From: Antrihabitans spumae
Lineage (GTDB): Bacteria > Actinomycetota > Actinomycetes > Mycobacteriales > Mycobacteriaceae
NCBI RefSeq assembly: GCF_043944905.1
Contig: NZ_JBIMSN010000090.1
Location: 1 to 64,000, forward strand
Reading direction: 5' to 3'
Length of the DNA: 64,000 bases
Shown here piece by piece: positions 18,801 through 26,002 of this stretch (position 1 is its first letter; each line of letters starts with the position of its first letter). The notes below the pieces were generated by a model. The model was not told the DNA's origin and did no database searches. It saw only the letters and a list, made by a program, of their open reading frames with translations. A program made the position numbers and the translations under genes.

Positions 18801-21800
18801 GTGGCGGCGGCACCGTCGACGCAGCCGCGCTCGGTGAGTTCACGGAGAACATCACCGGTCGCAACGGCGTCCTCGCCTCGGCTGCCCGCCTAGTTCTCGA
18901 ACAGCTCGGCCTCACCGACGAAGTGACCGTCGCGGCACTGTCCACCGAAACCGACCTCGCCGACCTCGTGTCGGCCGAGCTCGGCTCCGACTGGCCACGC
19001 CTCGTTGCGCCGTCCTTCGACGGGAAGCGTGCGGTCCTGCTCGACGACCGCTGGGCGACCGCTCGCGAAGATCTTGCACGGCTCTGGATCGGTGACGACT
19101 CGATCTCGTCGATCACTGCCGACACCTTCGTCGGCGCTGGCAAAGCCGTTGCAGCGCAGGCACTGTGGTGGCAGCAGCGGGCAACCGTGGCCGACAAGGC
19201 TGTGCTCGCCGCTGCCTACGGGCAGATTGCCGATGCCGCCGTACGAACCGAAATCGGGGAGTACAGCAGCGACGTCGCAGTCGTTACCGGCGGCAGCAAG
19301 GGCTCGATCGCGGCCGCTGTCGCAGGCAAGTTGCTCGGTGGCGGTGCGACCGTCGTCGTCACGACCTCGCGCCTCGACGACGAACGGCTCGGCTTCTACC
19401 GCGACCTGTACCGCAACAACGCACGGGCAGGCGCAGCACTCTGGGTCGTGCCGGCGAACATGGCGTCCTACGCCGACGTCGACGCACTCATCGACTGGGT
19501 CGGCAGCGAGCAGGTCGACACCGCAGGTGGTGCGAAGAAGGTCACGAAGAGCGCAATTACGCCGACGTTGCTCTTCCCGTTCGCAGCGCCGCGCGTCGCA
19601 GGCGATCTGGCCGATGCCGGAGCCCGCGCCGAAATGGAAATGCGCGTACTGCTCTGGTCGGTCGAACGCCTCATCGGTGGGCTCGGAAAGATCGGCTACG
19701 ACCACGACGTCGACAGCCGTCTCCACGTGGTCCTACCAGGTTCCCCGAACCGTGGGTTGTTCGGTGGCGACGGTGCCTACGGCGAATCGAAGGCGGCCCT
19801 CGATGCCGTCGTCGCTCGCTGGAGTGCCGAACGTAGCTGGGCAGAGCGCGTCACCATCGCGCATGCGCTGATCGGTTGGGTCCGCGGCACCGGGCTGATG
19901 GGTCACAACGACCCGTTGGTCGACGCCGTGGAAGAAGCCGGAGTGCGGACCTGGTCCACGCTCGACATGGCGAGTGCACTGCTCGAACTGTGCACACCGG
20001 ACGCGCGTCTGGCCGCAGCCGACAAGCCGAACCAGGTCGACCTGACCGGCGGTTTGGCCGAGGCGAACCTCGACCTGCCAGCGCTGGCGAAGCGGGCCGC
20101 AGAGGCGCCGTCCGTCACGCTGACCGAGGCGGACGAAGAAATCCTCGCGACGATCTCCGCACTGGCGGCACCGCCGTCGGTTGCGACCGTGCTGGCTCCG
20201 CCCGCATGGTCGGAGGTCACCGCCGATCCCGCCGATCTCGTTGTGATCGTCGGCGTCGGTGAGGTCGGTCCGTACGGTTCGGCTCGCACCCGCTTCGAGA
20301 TGGAGGTCGACGAAGAGCTCTCCGCCGCAGGAGTTCTGGAGCTGGCGTGGACAACCGGTCTGGTCACGTGGGAGAACGATCCCAAGCCGGGCTGGTACGA
20401 CGCCGAGTCGGGCGACCTCGTTGCCGAGGCCGACATCGCGGACAAGTACCACGACGCCGTCGTCGCACGCTGTGGCATTCGGCGCTACGAAGACGACGGC
20501 TCGATGGTCGACAATCACGCGCCGCTGCTCACCTCGGTGTTCCTCGACGACGACCTCAAGTTCATCGTCACGAACGAGACCGAAGCGCGGTCCTACTACA
20601 GCGCGGACCCAGAGCACACCGTCATCGCGCCGGTTGCCGACAGCACCGACTGGCAGGTCACTCGTCGAGCGGGCACCGAGATCAGGGTGCCGCGCAAGAT
20701 GAGGCTGACCCGCTCGGTCGGCGGCCAGATCCCGACCGGATTCGATCCGACCAAGTGGGGCATCTCCGCCGACATGGCGAGCTCGATCGACCGAGTCGCG
20801 CTGTGGAACATCGTCTCCACGGTCGACGCGTTCATCAGCTCGGGCTTCACGCCGTCGGAACTGATGCGCTGGGTCCACCCGAGCCTCGTTGCCAACACCC
20901 AGGGCAGCGGCATGGGCGGTATGACGTCCATCCGGTCGATGTACGTCGACACGATGCTCGGCGAACCGCACGCGAACGACATCCTGCAGGAAGCGCTCGG
21001 CAACGTCGTCGCAGCACACGTCGTACAGTCCTACGTCGGTAGCTACGGCGCGATGGTTCACCCCGTCGCAGCGTGTGCAACCGCAGCTGTCTCGGTCGAA
21101 GAAGGCGTCGACAAGATCAAGCTCGGCAAGGCCGACTTCGTGGTCGCAGGCGGCTTCGACGACCTCAGCACCGAGGCGATCATCGGCTTCGCCGACATGT
21201 CCGCGACCGCGGACGCAGATGTCATGCACGCCAGGGGAATCAGCGATCGTCGATTCTCCCGTGCCAACGATCGCAGGCGTGGCGGCTTCGTCGAATCCAA
21301 CGGCGGTGGCACTGTGCTGCTGGCCCGCGGTGACGTTGCGCTGGAGATGGGCTTGCCCGTTCTCGGTGTCGTCGCATTCGCCCAGTCGTTCGGCGACGGC
21401 GTCCACACGTCCATCCCGGCGCCCGGTCTCGGTGCGCTCGGTGCAGGACGCGGTGGCCGCGAATCGAAGCTGGCGGCAGCACTGAATGCGCTCGGCGTCA
21501 CGGCCGACGACATCGCTGTCGTCTCCAAGCACGACACGTCGACCAATGCGAACGACCCGAACGAAGCCGAATTGCACGAACGGCTCGCCGCGGCGATCGG
21601 CCGCTCCGAAGGTGCACCGCTGTTCGTGGTGTCGCAGAAGAGCCTCACCGGTCACGCGAAGGGTGGCGCAGCCGCTTTCCAGATCAACGGTCTGTGCCAG
21701 GTGCTCAGCCAGGGCGTCGTGCCGCCGAACCGCAGCCTCGACTGTGTCGACGACAAGATGGCCGAGTTCGGTCACCTCGTCTGGGCACGTCAGCCACTGC

Positions 21801-22153
21801 GCTTCGGTGAGAGCTACGGGCTCAAGGCCGGTCTGGTGACCAGCCTCGGCTTCGGTCACGTGTCGGGTCTCGTCGCGATCGTGCACCCGGAGGCGTTCGT
21901 TCAGTCGATCGCGCCGGCACGCCGCGCCGATTACGTGCTGCGCGCCGGTGAGCGTGCGGCCAACGGTAGGCAGAAGCTTTCGCAGTCGATGTGCGGTGGC
22001 GACAACCTGTATCAGCGTCCGGCGGATCGCCGCCTCGGTGGCGACGACGTCGCAGCAGGCAAGATCCGTCAGCTCGAAGCGGACATGCTCCTGTCGGAGA
22101 CCGCACGCCTCGGCAACGACGGTGTCTACAACGCTGGGACGGGTTGCGCGTGA
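12833..22153 (+). CDS. fas: Type I fatty acid synthase
   Basis: A 3106-residue multifunctional synthase making acyl-CoAs for membrane lipids and mycolate precursors. Domain order matches mycobacterial FAS-I. Acetyltransferase: Ser166 in GHSQG. Enoyl reductase: AGMTPTTVDA near 435 and HIEGGRAGGHHSW near 585. Hot-dog dehydratase: VSGDHNPIHTS near 1262. Malonyl/palmitoyl transferase: FPGQGIQRPGMG, Ser1472 in GHSVGEYN. An Ala/Pro-rich linker near 1765-1800 precedes ACP, whose pantetheinylated serine is Ser1842 or 1843 (DGVSSRRN). Ketoreductase: VVTGGSKGSI near 2150. Ketosynthase: Cys2748 in VAACATAAV, with SKHDTSTNAND and SLTGHAKGGAA. GTG start. There is no phosphopantetheinyl transferase domain; acpS overlaps the stop. 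Confidence 0.97.
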   Translation: MTINESAAPGNGRGSQSSPRPAPNGSKPQAPSRAPLIDRLLAGEPYAIAFGGQGSSWLDALEEITRDSGIEPEITDLVNEATRLIAPVADDLLVVRPLGFDPIGWMLERDLAEEGEGNPGPSDTVLTSAPVSPPGIFLCQLAALRALTLQGIDPAVTRPVVSVGHSQGLLGVYSVGDDAARDAELLAIAQLSGAAAALVGRRRGLIGSSPRSPMMSVANVDPDELRAVVAEVAEGVDPKIAPFVSIRNGRRRVVVSGAPAQLERLRDRCKEITAEQTKERDAKKRGGAVFAPVFEPIAVGLAFHHPTIEECVDIAGDWAAKCGIDVERTREIASRCLFEPVDWVVETEKIVASGARWVLDLGPGDLLTRMTSAALRGTDIGVIPVATRGGQRNLLTPGATPEVRTAWSTFAPKPVTLPDGRVVVETAFTKLTGRSPILLAGMTPTTVDAKIVAAAANAGHWAELAGGGQVTEPIFLDRVAELRTLLEPGRAAQFNSLFLDPYLWKLQLGGRRLVQRSRAAGAPFDGVVVTAGIPELEEAVALIEELTEAGIAHIAFKPGTVAQIRSVVRIANEVPNVPVIMHIEGGRAGGHHSWEDLDDLLIETYAELRTRPNLVVCVGGGIGTPERAADYLTGRWSTAHGYPEMPLDGILVGTAAMAALEATTSPQVKQLLVDTPGTPDWVGAGTAEGGMASGRSQLGADIHEIDNAASRTGRLLDEVAGDAEAVAKRRDEIIAALDVTAKPYFGDIATMTYGQWLQRYVELAVGLDPHQDFDCGSDLGDVLNAATESPWLDRTWRDRFADMLQRAEARLHPVDRGPIPTLFSDPETLERPVAALCALKARYPETDTAILHPADVSFFVSLCKTPGKPVNFVPVVDGDVRRWWRSDSLWQAHDPRYTADQVCVIPGTVAVAGITRVDEPVGDLLNRFEKATTDALLAAGVAPTKVASRRDAGVAVGPVDIVLAAPDVTWSSRLTRNPVGRLGEVSEWTVNAAGSGATHQRTGASLVEIDSQNVQLEVPLNSTGASVKIRIAVPSSTHDGGAPVVSDADAESAMSALLAVAAAGELPEVKVTAGKPVAHLNLAWSPDLVADHGGVTSSGLPEQLDTVGTTVPDVVVGACWPAVFAVLGATRTAEGTSVIEGMLDLVHLDHQVNFVRELPSDTSIFAVRAESTSVLDTDLGRVVEVHVEIGVMRDHGLATPTVATLVERFAIRGRSGTGELTDPPRAGGALGTDAADTPRKRRRDTTIEAPRNMAAFAKVSGDHNPIHTSGAAALLAGLGSPIVHGMWLSAAAQQVVSAADAAAGVPARRLTAWTTRFLGMVRPGAKIDVRVDRIAIDAGAEVVEVSCRVDGDLVMVATGRLAVPKTIYAFPGQGIQRPGMGLDARTRSKAAKAIWDRADKHTRKVLGFSILAVVRDNPTYIKARGVEHRHPAGVLHLTQFTQVAMAVLGVAQIAELRESGAFVEGALLAGHSVGEYNALAAAAGVLPLEAVLEVVFQRGSAMHALVPRDDKGNSNYRMAAIRPSQIGLADADVQSFIAEIASRTGEFLEVVNLNLRGSQYAIAGTVEGLAELETEIDERRAQTGGKRAFILVPGIDVPFHSTVLRDGVPEFRHKLEALLPADLHPEILVGRYIPNLVPKPFSLERDFVQEIADLVPSEPLDEVLADFDDWAARPADLCRVVLIELLAWQFASPVRWIETQDLLFTDEAHGGLGVERFIEVGLASAPTVAGLATNTLKLPGRIGGPVEVLNIERDAAVVYATDVDAAPADEDEAPVAAAPEAAAAAPAAPAAAPAASSGGPRPDDIVFSAADATKVLIALWTKLRLDQIGPVDTIEALCDGVSSRRNQLLVDLGSELSLGAIDGAADADMAALAGTVEKLARTYKPFGSVLSDSIGDHLRKVFGPSGRRPAAITDRVKKVWELGDGWANHVMAEVSLGTRDGASVRGGSLGGLADGALADAAAVDKVIDAAVAAVASRRGISVALPSTGGGGGGTVDAAALGEFTENITGRNGVLASAARLVLEQLGLTDEVTVAALSTETDLADLVSAELGSDWPRLVAPSFDGKRAVLLDDRWATAREDLARLWIGDDSISSITADTFVGAGKAVAAQALWWQQRATVADKAVLAAAYGQIADAAVRTEIGEYSSDVAVVTGGSKGSIAAAVAGKLLGGGATVVVTTSRLDDERLGFYRDLYRNNARAGAALWVVPANMASYADVDALIDWVGSEQVDTAGGAKKVTKSAITPTLLFPFAAPRVAGDLADAGARAEMEMRVLLWSVERLIGGLGKIGYDHDVDSRLHVVLPGSPNRGLFGGDGAYGESKAALDAVVARWSAERSWAERVTIAHALIGWVRGTGLMGHNDPLVDAVEEAGVRTWSTLDMASALLELCTPDARLAAADKPNQVDLTGGLAEANLDLPALAKRAAEAPSVTLTEADEEILATISALAAPPSVATVLAPPAWSEVTADPADLVVIVGVGEVGPYGSARTRFEMEVDEELSAAGVLELAWTTGLVTWENDPKPGWYDAESGDLVAEADIADKYHDAVVARCGIRRYEDDGSMVDNHAPLLTSVFLDDDLKFIVTNETEARSYYSADPEHTVIAPVADSTDWQVTRRAGTEIRVPRKMRLTRSVGGQIPTGFDPTKWGISADMASSIDRVALWNIVSTVDAFISSGFTPSELMRWVHPSLVANTQGSGMGGMTSIRSMYVDTMLGEPHANDILQEALGNVVAAHVVQSYVGSYGAMVHPVAACATAAVSVEEGVDKIKLGKADFVVAGGFDDLSTEAIIGFADMSATADADVMHARGISDRRFSRANDRRRGGFVESNGGGTVLLARGDVALEMGLPVLGVVAFAQSFGDGVHTSIPAPGLGALGAGRGGRESKLAAALNALGVTADDIAVVSKHDTSTNANDPNEAELHERLAAAIGRSEGAPLFVVSQKSLTGHAKGGAAAFQINGLCQVLSQGVVPPNRSLDCVDDKMAEFGHLVWARQPLRFGESYGLKAGLVTSLGFGHVSGLVAIVHPEAFVQSIAPARRADYVLRAGERAANGRQKLSQSMCGGDNLYQRPADRRLGGDDVAAGKIRQLEADMLLSETARLGNDGVYNAGTGCA

Positions 22154-22569
22154 GCATCATCGGAATCGGGTTCGACCTGGTGACAGTGTCAGAATTCGGC
22201 GAGCAGCTCGAACGCGCGGGTACGACGATGGTCCGGGAAAGTTTCACCCCGGGCGAGCGGCGGTACTGCCAGGGCAAGGGAACGGATCCGGCACGCAGCT
22301 ATGCCGTTCGGTGGGCGGCGAAGGAGGCGGTGCTCAAAGCGTGGGCGTCGTCGCGGTTCGCCCGTCGTCCGCAGGTCGGTGACAACCCCTATCTGCTGAT
22401 CGAGGTTGTCAACGACGCGTGGGGTCGGCCGAGCATTCGGTTGCACGGTCTGGCGCAGGACTTCTTGCCGCGGGCCAAGATTCATCTGTCACTGACCCAC
22501 GATGGCGACACCGCGGGTGCGGTCGTGATCTTGGAAGATCCGGCTCCGACGGACGAACCGGCGGAGTAG
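22150..22569 (+). CDS. acpS: Holo-[acyl-carrier-protein] synthase
   Basis: A 139-residue phosphopantetheinyl transferase. The metal-binding aspartate is in IGIGFDLV at the N-terminus, and the CoA-binding helix is RWAAKEAVLKAW. The C-terminal strand is HLSLTHDGDTAGAVVIL. The GTG start overlaps the fas stop codon by 4 bp, so AcpS is co-translated with the synthase whose ACP domain it must activate. This is the same arrangement as Rv2524c-Rv2523c. Confidence 0.96.
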   Translation: MSIIGIGFDLVTVSEFGEQLERAGTTMVRESFTPGERRYCQGKGTDPARSYAVRWAAKEAVLKAWASSRFARRPQVGDNPYLLIEVVNDAWGRPSIRLHGLAQDFLPRAKIHLSLTHDGDTAGAVVILEDPAPTDEPAE

Positions 22570-22642
22570 GGCGCTACGCGCCTCGTGAGTCCTTTTGGAG
22601 GGCGGGCCCTCCGAAAGGACTCACGAGCGGCGAAGCCGCCTA
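22570..22642. repeat. Palindromic element, copy 3
   Basis: The best-preserved copy: left mini-hairpin GGCGC-TAC-GCGCC, a long central stem (CTCGTGAGTCCTTTTGGAG facing CTCCGAAAGGACTCACGAG) and right mini-hairpin GCGGC-GAA-GCCGC. It fills the whole space between the convergent acpS and tetR genes and its right end supplies the tetR stop codon. It probably acts as a two-way terminator. Confidence 0.88.
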
Positions 22643-23329
22643 CCTCGTCCGGGATTCCTTCTCGGCGACGAGCAGGTAGGCGACCATAAGCCGCTTCAGC
22701 TCGGCTACGGCGTCGGCATGGCTCTGATCGTCCTGGACCGAGAAGTTCAGCATCGAATACACAACGTGGACAAGCACTTCGGCCATCATCTTGCGACGCT
22801 CACGTGACGTTCGTGGCGTCAGTGGTCGAAGCATCTTCGTGATGACTTCCGCGAATTCCTTCTCGTGAATCGCCCCCGTCGCACGCGTCGACGGGGTCGA
22901 TTGCATTGCGAGCCACACTTCGCGCCGCGACGGGTCCGAGGTCCACAGTTGCGCAAGGTGATCGACGAAGTTGTTCATGTAGCGCAACCAGTCGAGCGAC
23001 GGGATCTCGCCGTTGAAGTCGTTGAGTTCCTGCGAGACGGCAACCAGGTCTTGACGATTGAGTTCGCACACGATCACGTACTTGTTAGCGAAGAACTGGT
23101 ACAGCGTCCCGATCGGCACCTCTGCGCGCGCTGCGACTTCCTCGCAGGTGAAGGATTCGAAACCGACATCGGTGAGCAATTCGCGGGACGACGCGAGCAG
23201 TGCGTCGAACTTCTTCTTGCTGCGTTCCTGTGTTGGCCGACGTCTCGGCATCAGCTCTTGAGGGTCGTTCTGCAGCTCGAGAGCGGGGTCCGGACGTCGC
23301 ACAGGCTTGGTACTGGCTCGCGACTCCAC
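22640..23329 (-). CDS. TetR/AcrR family transcriptional regulator
   Basis: A 229-residue repressor. The HTH lies near residues 55-75 (TCEEVAARAEVPIGTLYQFFANKYVIV) after a 35-residue polar extension; a shorter start at the internal MPRRRPTQERSKK is possible. The C-terminal half is the ligand-binding and dimerisation part. It converges with acpS. The ABC exporter on the same strand upstream is the nearest possible target, but that operon has its own divergent TetR, so the target is unknown. Confidence 0.88.
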   Translation of the reverse strand: MESRASTKPVRRPDPALELQNDPQELMPRRRPTQERSKKKFDALLASSRELLTDVGFESFTCEEVAARAEVPIGTLYQFFANKYVIVCELNRQDLVAVSQELNDFNGEIPSLDWLRYMNNFVDHLAQLWTSDPSRREVWLAMQSTPSTRATGAIHEKEFAEVITKMLRPLTPRTSRERRKMMAEVLVHVVYSMLNFSVQDDQSHADAVAELKRLMVAYLLVAEKESRTR

Positions 23330-23387
23330 GGTAATAGGCTAGCCGGTTATTCGCTCCGGGCGCGCACCCAGCGCAGGGTCCGGGCGC

Positions 23388-24155
23388 TCAGCGTGCGGTC
23401 TTCTTCCTGAACAGCGCACGTGCCCACAGGTATCCGAGCACCGAAATTCCAACACACCAGGCGACCGCAAGGACCGCGTTGTTACCGATGGCTGTGCCCA
23501 TCAAGAGCCCTCGGACGGTCTCGATGATCGGCGTCACGGGCTGATTTTCGGCAAACCAGTGCAAGGCGTTCGGCATGGATTCCGGTGGCACGAAGGCGCT
23601 GCTGACGTAGGGCAGGAACATAAGTACGAACGTGAACCCGTTGGCCGCCTCCGGTGTGCCGGCGACAAGTCCGAGCGCAACCGATAGCCACGAAATCGCC
23701 AGGATGAACAGAGCGAGCACAGCGATGGCTCCGAGCCAACGCACGGGGTCGGTGGTCGGACGGAAGCCGAGCAGTACTGCGACGCAGATGACGAGCCCAG
23801 TCATCACAAGATTGCGGATCACGCTGCCTGCGACGTGCCCGGTCAGCACCGACGTACGTGATATCGCCAACGTGCGGAAGCGATCGATGATGCCGTTGGA
23901 CATGTCGGTCGCGACGCTCACAGCAGTCGATCCGGCACCGAAGCCGGCACACAACAGAATGATGCCGGGGACGACGTAGTCGATGTAGGCGCCGTCGACG
24001 TTCATCGCACCGCCGAAGACGTAGACGAACATCAGCAGGATCACGATCGGTAGGGCGATCGTCGTGATCATCGTTTCGGGGCTGCGCAGTGTGTGCCGCA
24101 GGCTGCGGCGGAGCATGGTTGCCGAGTCGGAGGCGGCCAGGGTCAGGGTGCTCAT
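23388..24155 (-). CDS. ABC-2 type exporter permease (DrrB-like)
   Basis: A 255-residue permease with six membrane segments, including TMITTIALPIVILLMFVYVFGGAM, YVVPGIILLCAGFGAGSTAV and AIAVLALFILAISWLSVALGLVAG. The pattern and length match DrrB, the membrane part of daunorubicin-type exporters. Its ATG overlaps the stop codon of the ATPase gene (ATGA), so the two are made together. The cargo is unknown; DrrAB-like pairs often export hydrophobic drugs or lipids. Confidence 0.9.
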   Translation of the reverse strand: MSTLTLAASDSATMLRRSLRHTLRSPETMITTIALPIVILLMFVYVFGGAMNVDGAYIDYVVPGIILLCAGFGAGSTAVSVATDMSNGIIDRFRTLAISRTSVLTGHVAGSVIRNLVMTGLVICVAVLLGFRPTTDPVRWLGAIAVLALFILAISWLSVALGLVAGTPEAANGFTFVLMFLPYVSSAFVPPESMPNALHWFAENQPVTPIIETVRGLLMGTAIGNNAVLAVAWCVGISVLGYLWARALFRKKTAR

Positions 24156-25111
24156 CGGGTCGCGGCTTTCTGTGCTGTGGTGTCACCTGTCAACGCGAAG
24201 AAGACGTCGTCGAGGTCGGGGGAGTGGATCGAGAGGTCTTCGATCGCAATCGATTCGTCGTCGAAACGCGCAAGTAGCGACTTGAGCGCGCCGACGCTGC
24301 CGTCGGAAGGCACCTGCAGCGACAATGCGTCGTCATCGCGCTTGCCGACCCCGAGGGTTTGCGTGGCGGCGTCCAGCCCGTCGGTGTCGGCGAAGCGCAG
24401 CTCGATGTGTCCGCCGGGTACGAGTCGCTTGAGTTCGGCGGAGGTTCCCTCTGCGACGATCCGACCGCCGTCGAGAACGGCTATGCGGTCGGCAAGTTGG
24501 TCGGCTTCCTCTAGGTATTGCGTCGTGAGGAAGATGGTGACGCCTGCGTCCGCCATCTCGCGAATGATGTGCCACATGTTGCGTCGACTCCGTGGGTCGA
24601 GGCCGGTGGTCGGTTCGTCGAGGAAGATTATTCGTGGGTCGCCGATCAGGCTCATCGCAAGGTCCAGGCGTCTGCGCATACCGCCGGAGTACGTCGAGAC
24701 GCGTCGGTCCGCGGCATCGACGAGACCGAATCTGGCGATCAGTTCGGTTGCGCGACGACGACATTCGCGCTTGCCCAGATGTGCGAGGTCGCCGAGCAGA
24801 ATCAGGTTCTCCGTGCCGGTCAGTACTTCGTCGACCGCGGAATTCTGGCCGGTCACGCCGATGGCGGTCCTGACCGCATTCGCGTCGTGTGCCAGGTCGT
24901 AGCCCGCCACCCTGCACTCGCCTGCGTCCGCCGGGATGAGCGTCGACAGGATCTGCACGGTCGTCGTCTTGCCTGCGCCGTTCGGCCCGAGCAGTGAAAA
25001 GATCGATCCCGCAGCGACATTCAGGTCTATGCCGTCGAGAACTTTGGTGTCGCCGAATGACTTTCGCAGTCCCGTCGCTGAAATGGCGGGTTGGGGAAGT
25101 TGGGTGGTCAT
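24152..25111 (-). CDS. ABC exporter ATP-binding protein (DrrA-like)
   Basis: A 319-residue ATPase. Walker A is GPNGAGKTTTVQIL near residue 42, the signature is STYSGGMRRRLDLAMSL near 140 and Walker B with switch is IIFLDEPTTGLDPRSRRNMW near 165. The C-terminal 90 residues form the DrrA-type extension (DGSVGALKSLLARFDDESIAIEDLSIHSPDLDDVFFALTG). It drives the ABC-2 permease downstream. The promoter region is shared with a divergent TetR gene and holds an inverted repeat that may be the operator. Confidence 0.94.
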   Translation of the reverse strand: MTTQLPQPAISATGLRKSFGDTKVLDGIDLNVAAGSIFSLLGPNGAGKTTTVQILSTLIPADAGECRVAGYDLAHDANAVRTAIGVTGQNSAVDEVLTGTENLILLGDLAHLGKRECRRRATELIARFGLVDAADRRVSTYSGGMRRRLDLAMSLIGDPRIIFLDEPTTGLDPRSRRNMWHIIREMADAGVTIFLTTQYLEEADQLADRIAVLDGGRIVAEGTSAELKRLVPGGHIELRFADTDGLDAATQTLGVGKRDDDALSLQVPSDGSVGALKSLLARFDDESIAIEDLSIHSPDLDDVFFALTGDTTAQKAATR

Positions 25112-25125
25112 ATCGCCTCGTCTCT

Positions 25126-25168
25126 AAACTGTGTACTTACTACACTGAATGTATACGGTACACAGTTT
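25126..25168. promoter_or_regulatory. Probable TetR operator between ABC exporter and its regulator
   Basis: A perfect 11-bp inverted repeat, AAACTGTGTAC at 25126-25136 and GTACACAGTTT at 25158-25168, lies 14 bp before the exporter ATPase start and 29 bp before the divergent tetR start. A second, weaker GTAC-containing symmetry lies inside. Its placement fits autorepression of the tetR gene and control of the exporter. Confidence 0.8.
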
Positions 25169-25197
25169 TAGACTCATCGCAAGACCGATGGACAAGA

Positions 25198-25965
25198 ATG
25201 GTGAAAATGACAGACAGTGCGGCGCAAGACGGGCCCGGCAGCGACGCGGTCGCGCTACCGATGGCGGTCCAATTGGCATGGGGTCTCGACGAGCCCGGCA
25301 CGCGCGGACCGCGGAAGGGTCTGAGTCTCGATCAGGTGCTCGACGCGGCGATCGAGGTTGCCGACGCAGAGGGCCTTGCCGCGCTGTCGATGAGTCGGCT
25401 GGCAAAGCAACTGGGCTTCACGACGATGTCGATCTACCGATATGTCGACAGTAAGGACACCCTCGTCCAGGTCCTGTCGGACCGCGTGATCGGACCGCCG
25501 CCGGTTTTCGACGAAGGTCTGTCGTGGCGAGATGCGTTGAAGGCGTGGGCAGCTGCCGAGTTCGCAGCGATCTTCGCCCATCCGTGGTGGGTCGATATAC
25601 CGCTGTCGGCCCCACCGACCGGTCCGAACAACATGGCATGGCTGGAAGCCGGGTTGCAGGCTTTGGCTCCAACGGGTCTACCCGATCCGGTCAAGCTGCA
25701 GCTCGTGATGAACGTGTCGTTGTATGTATTGGGCAGAGCGCGGCTGATGCGCGGGATGCTGAGCGAAATGCCTCAGGAGGACAACAGCTATCCCGCCATA
25801 CTTGCCCGAGTGCTCGACCCTGCACGGTTTCCAGTGCTGACGAAAGCGCTCGCAGCGCAGATGTTCGAAGCAGACGACATCGATTGGGCGGACGCGGACT
25901 TCTCGTTCGGCCTCGATCGTCTGCTCGATGGCTTCGAAAGCTACGTCGAGTCCTACGGGAAGTAG
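25198..25965 (+). CDS. TetR family regulator, divergent from ABC exporter
   Basis: A 255-residue TetR-like regulator with a TetR C-terminal domain of the tetracyclin-repressor type. The HTH is ALSMSRLAKQLGFTTMSIYRYVDSKDTLVQ near residues 60-90. Two starts are close (25198 and 25207); the first is taken. It is transcribed divergently from the DrrAB-like exporter and the shared 86-bp gap contains an inverted repeat, so it most likely represses that exporter. Confidence 0.88.
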   Translation: MVKMTDSAAQDGPGSDAVALPMAVQLAWGLDEPGTRGPRKGLSLDQVLDAAIEVADAEGLAALSMSRLAKQLGFTTMSIYRYVDSKDTLVQVLSDRVIGPPPVFDEGLSWRDALKAWAAAEFAAIFAHPWWVDIPLSAPPTGPNNMAWLEAGLQALAPTGLPDPVKLQLVMNVSLYVLGRARLMRGMLSEMPQEDNSYPAILARVLDPARFPVLTKALAAQMFEADDIDWADADFSFGLDRLLDGFESYVESYGK

Positions 25966-26002
25966 GACTCGACGCAGGTTCGTTCAGTGGTGGCAGCTAG
26001 GA

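Noticed and set aside
19733..21886. A 717-codon open frame antisense to the ketoreductase and ketosynthase part of fas
   Set aside because: Same reasoning: no motifs, opposite strand of a well-supported domain region.
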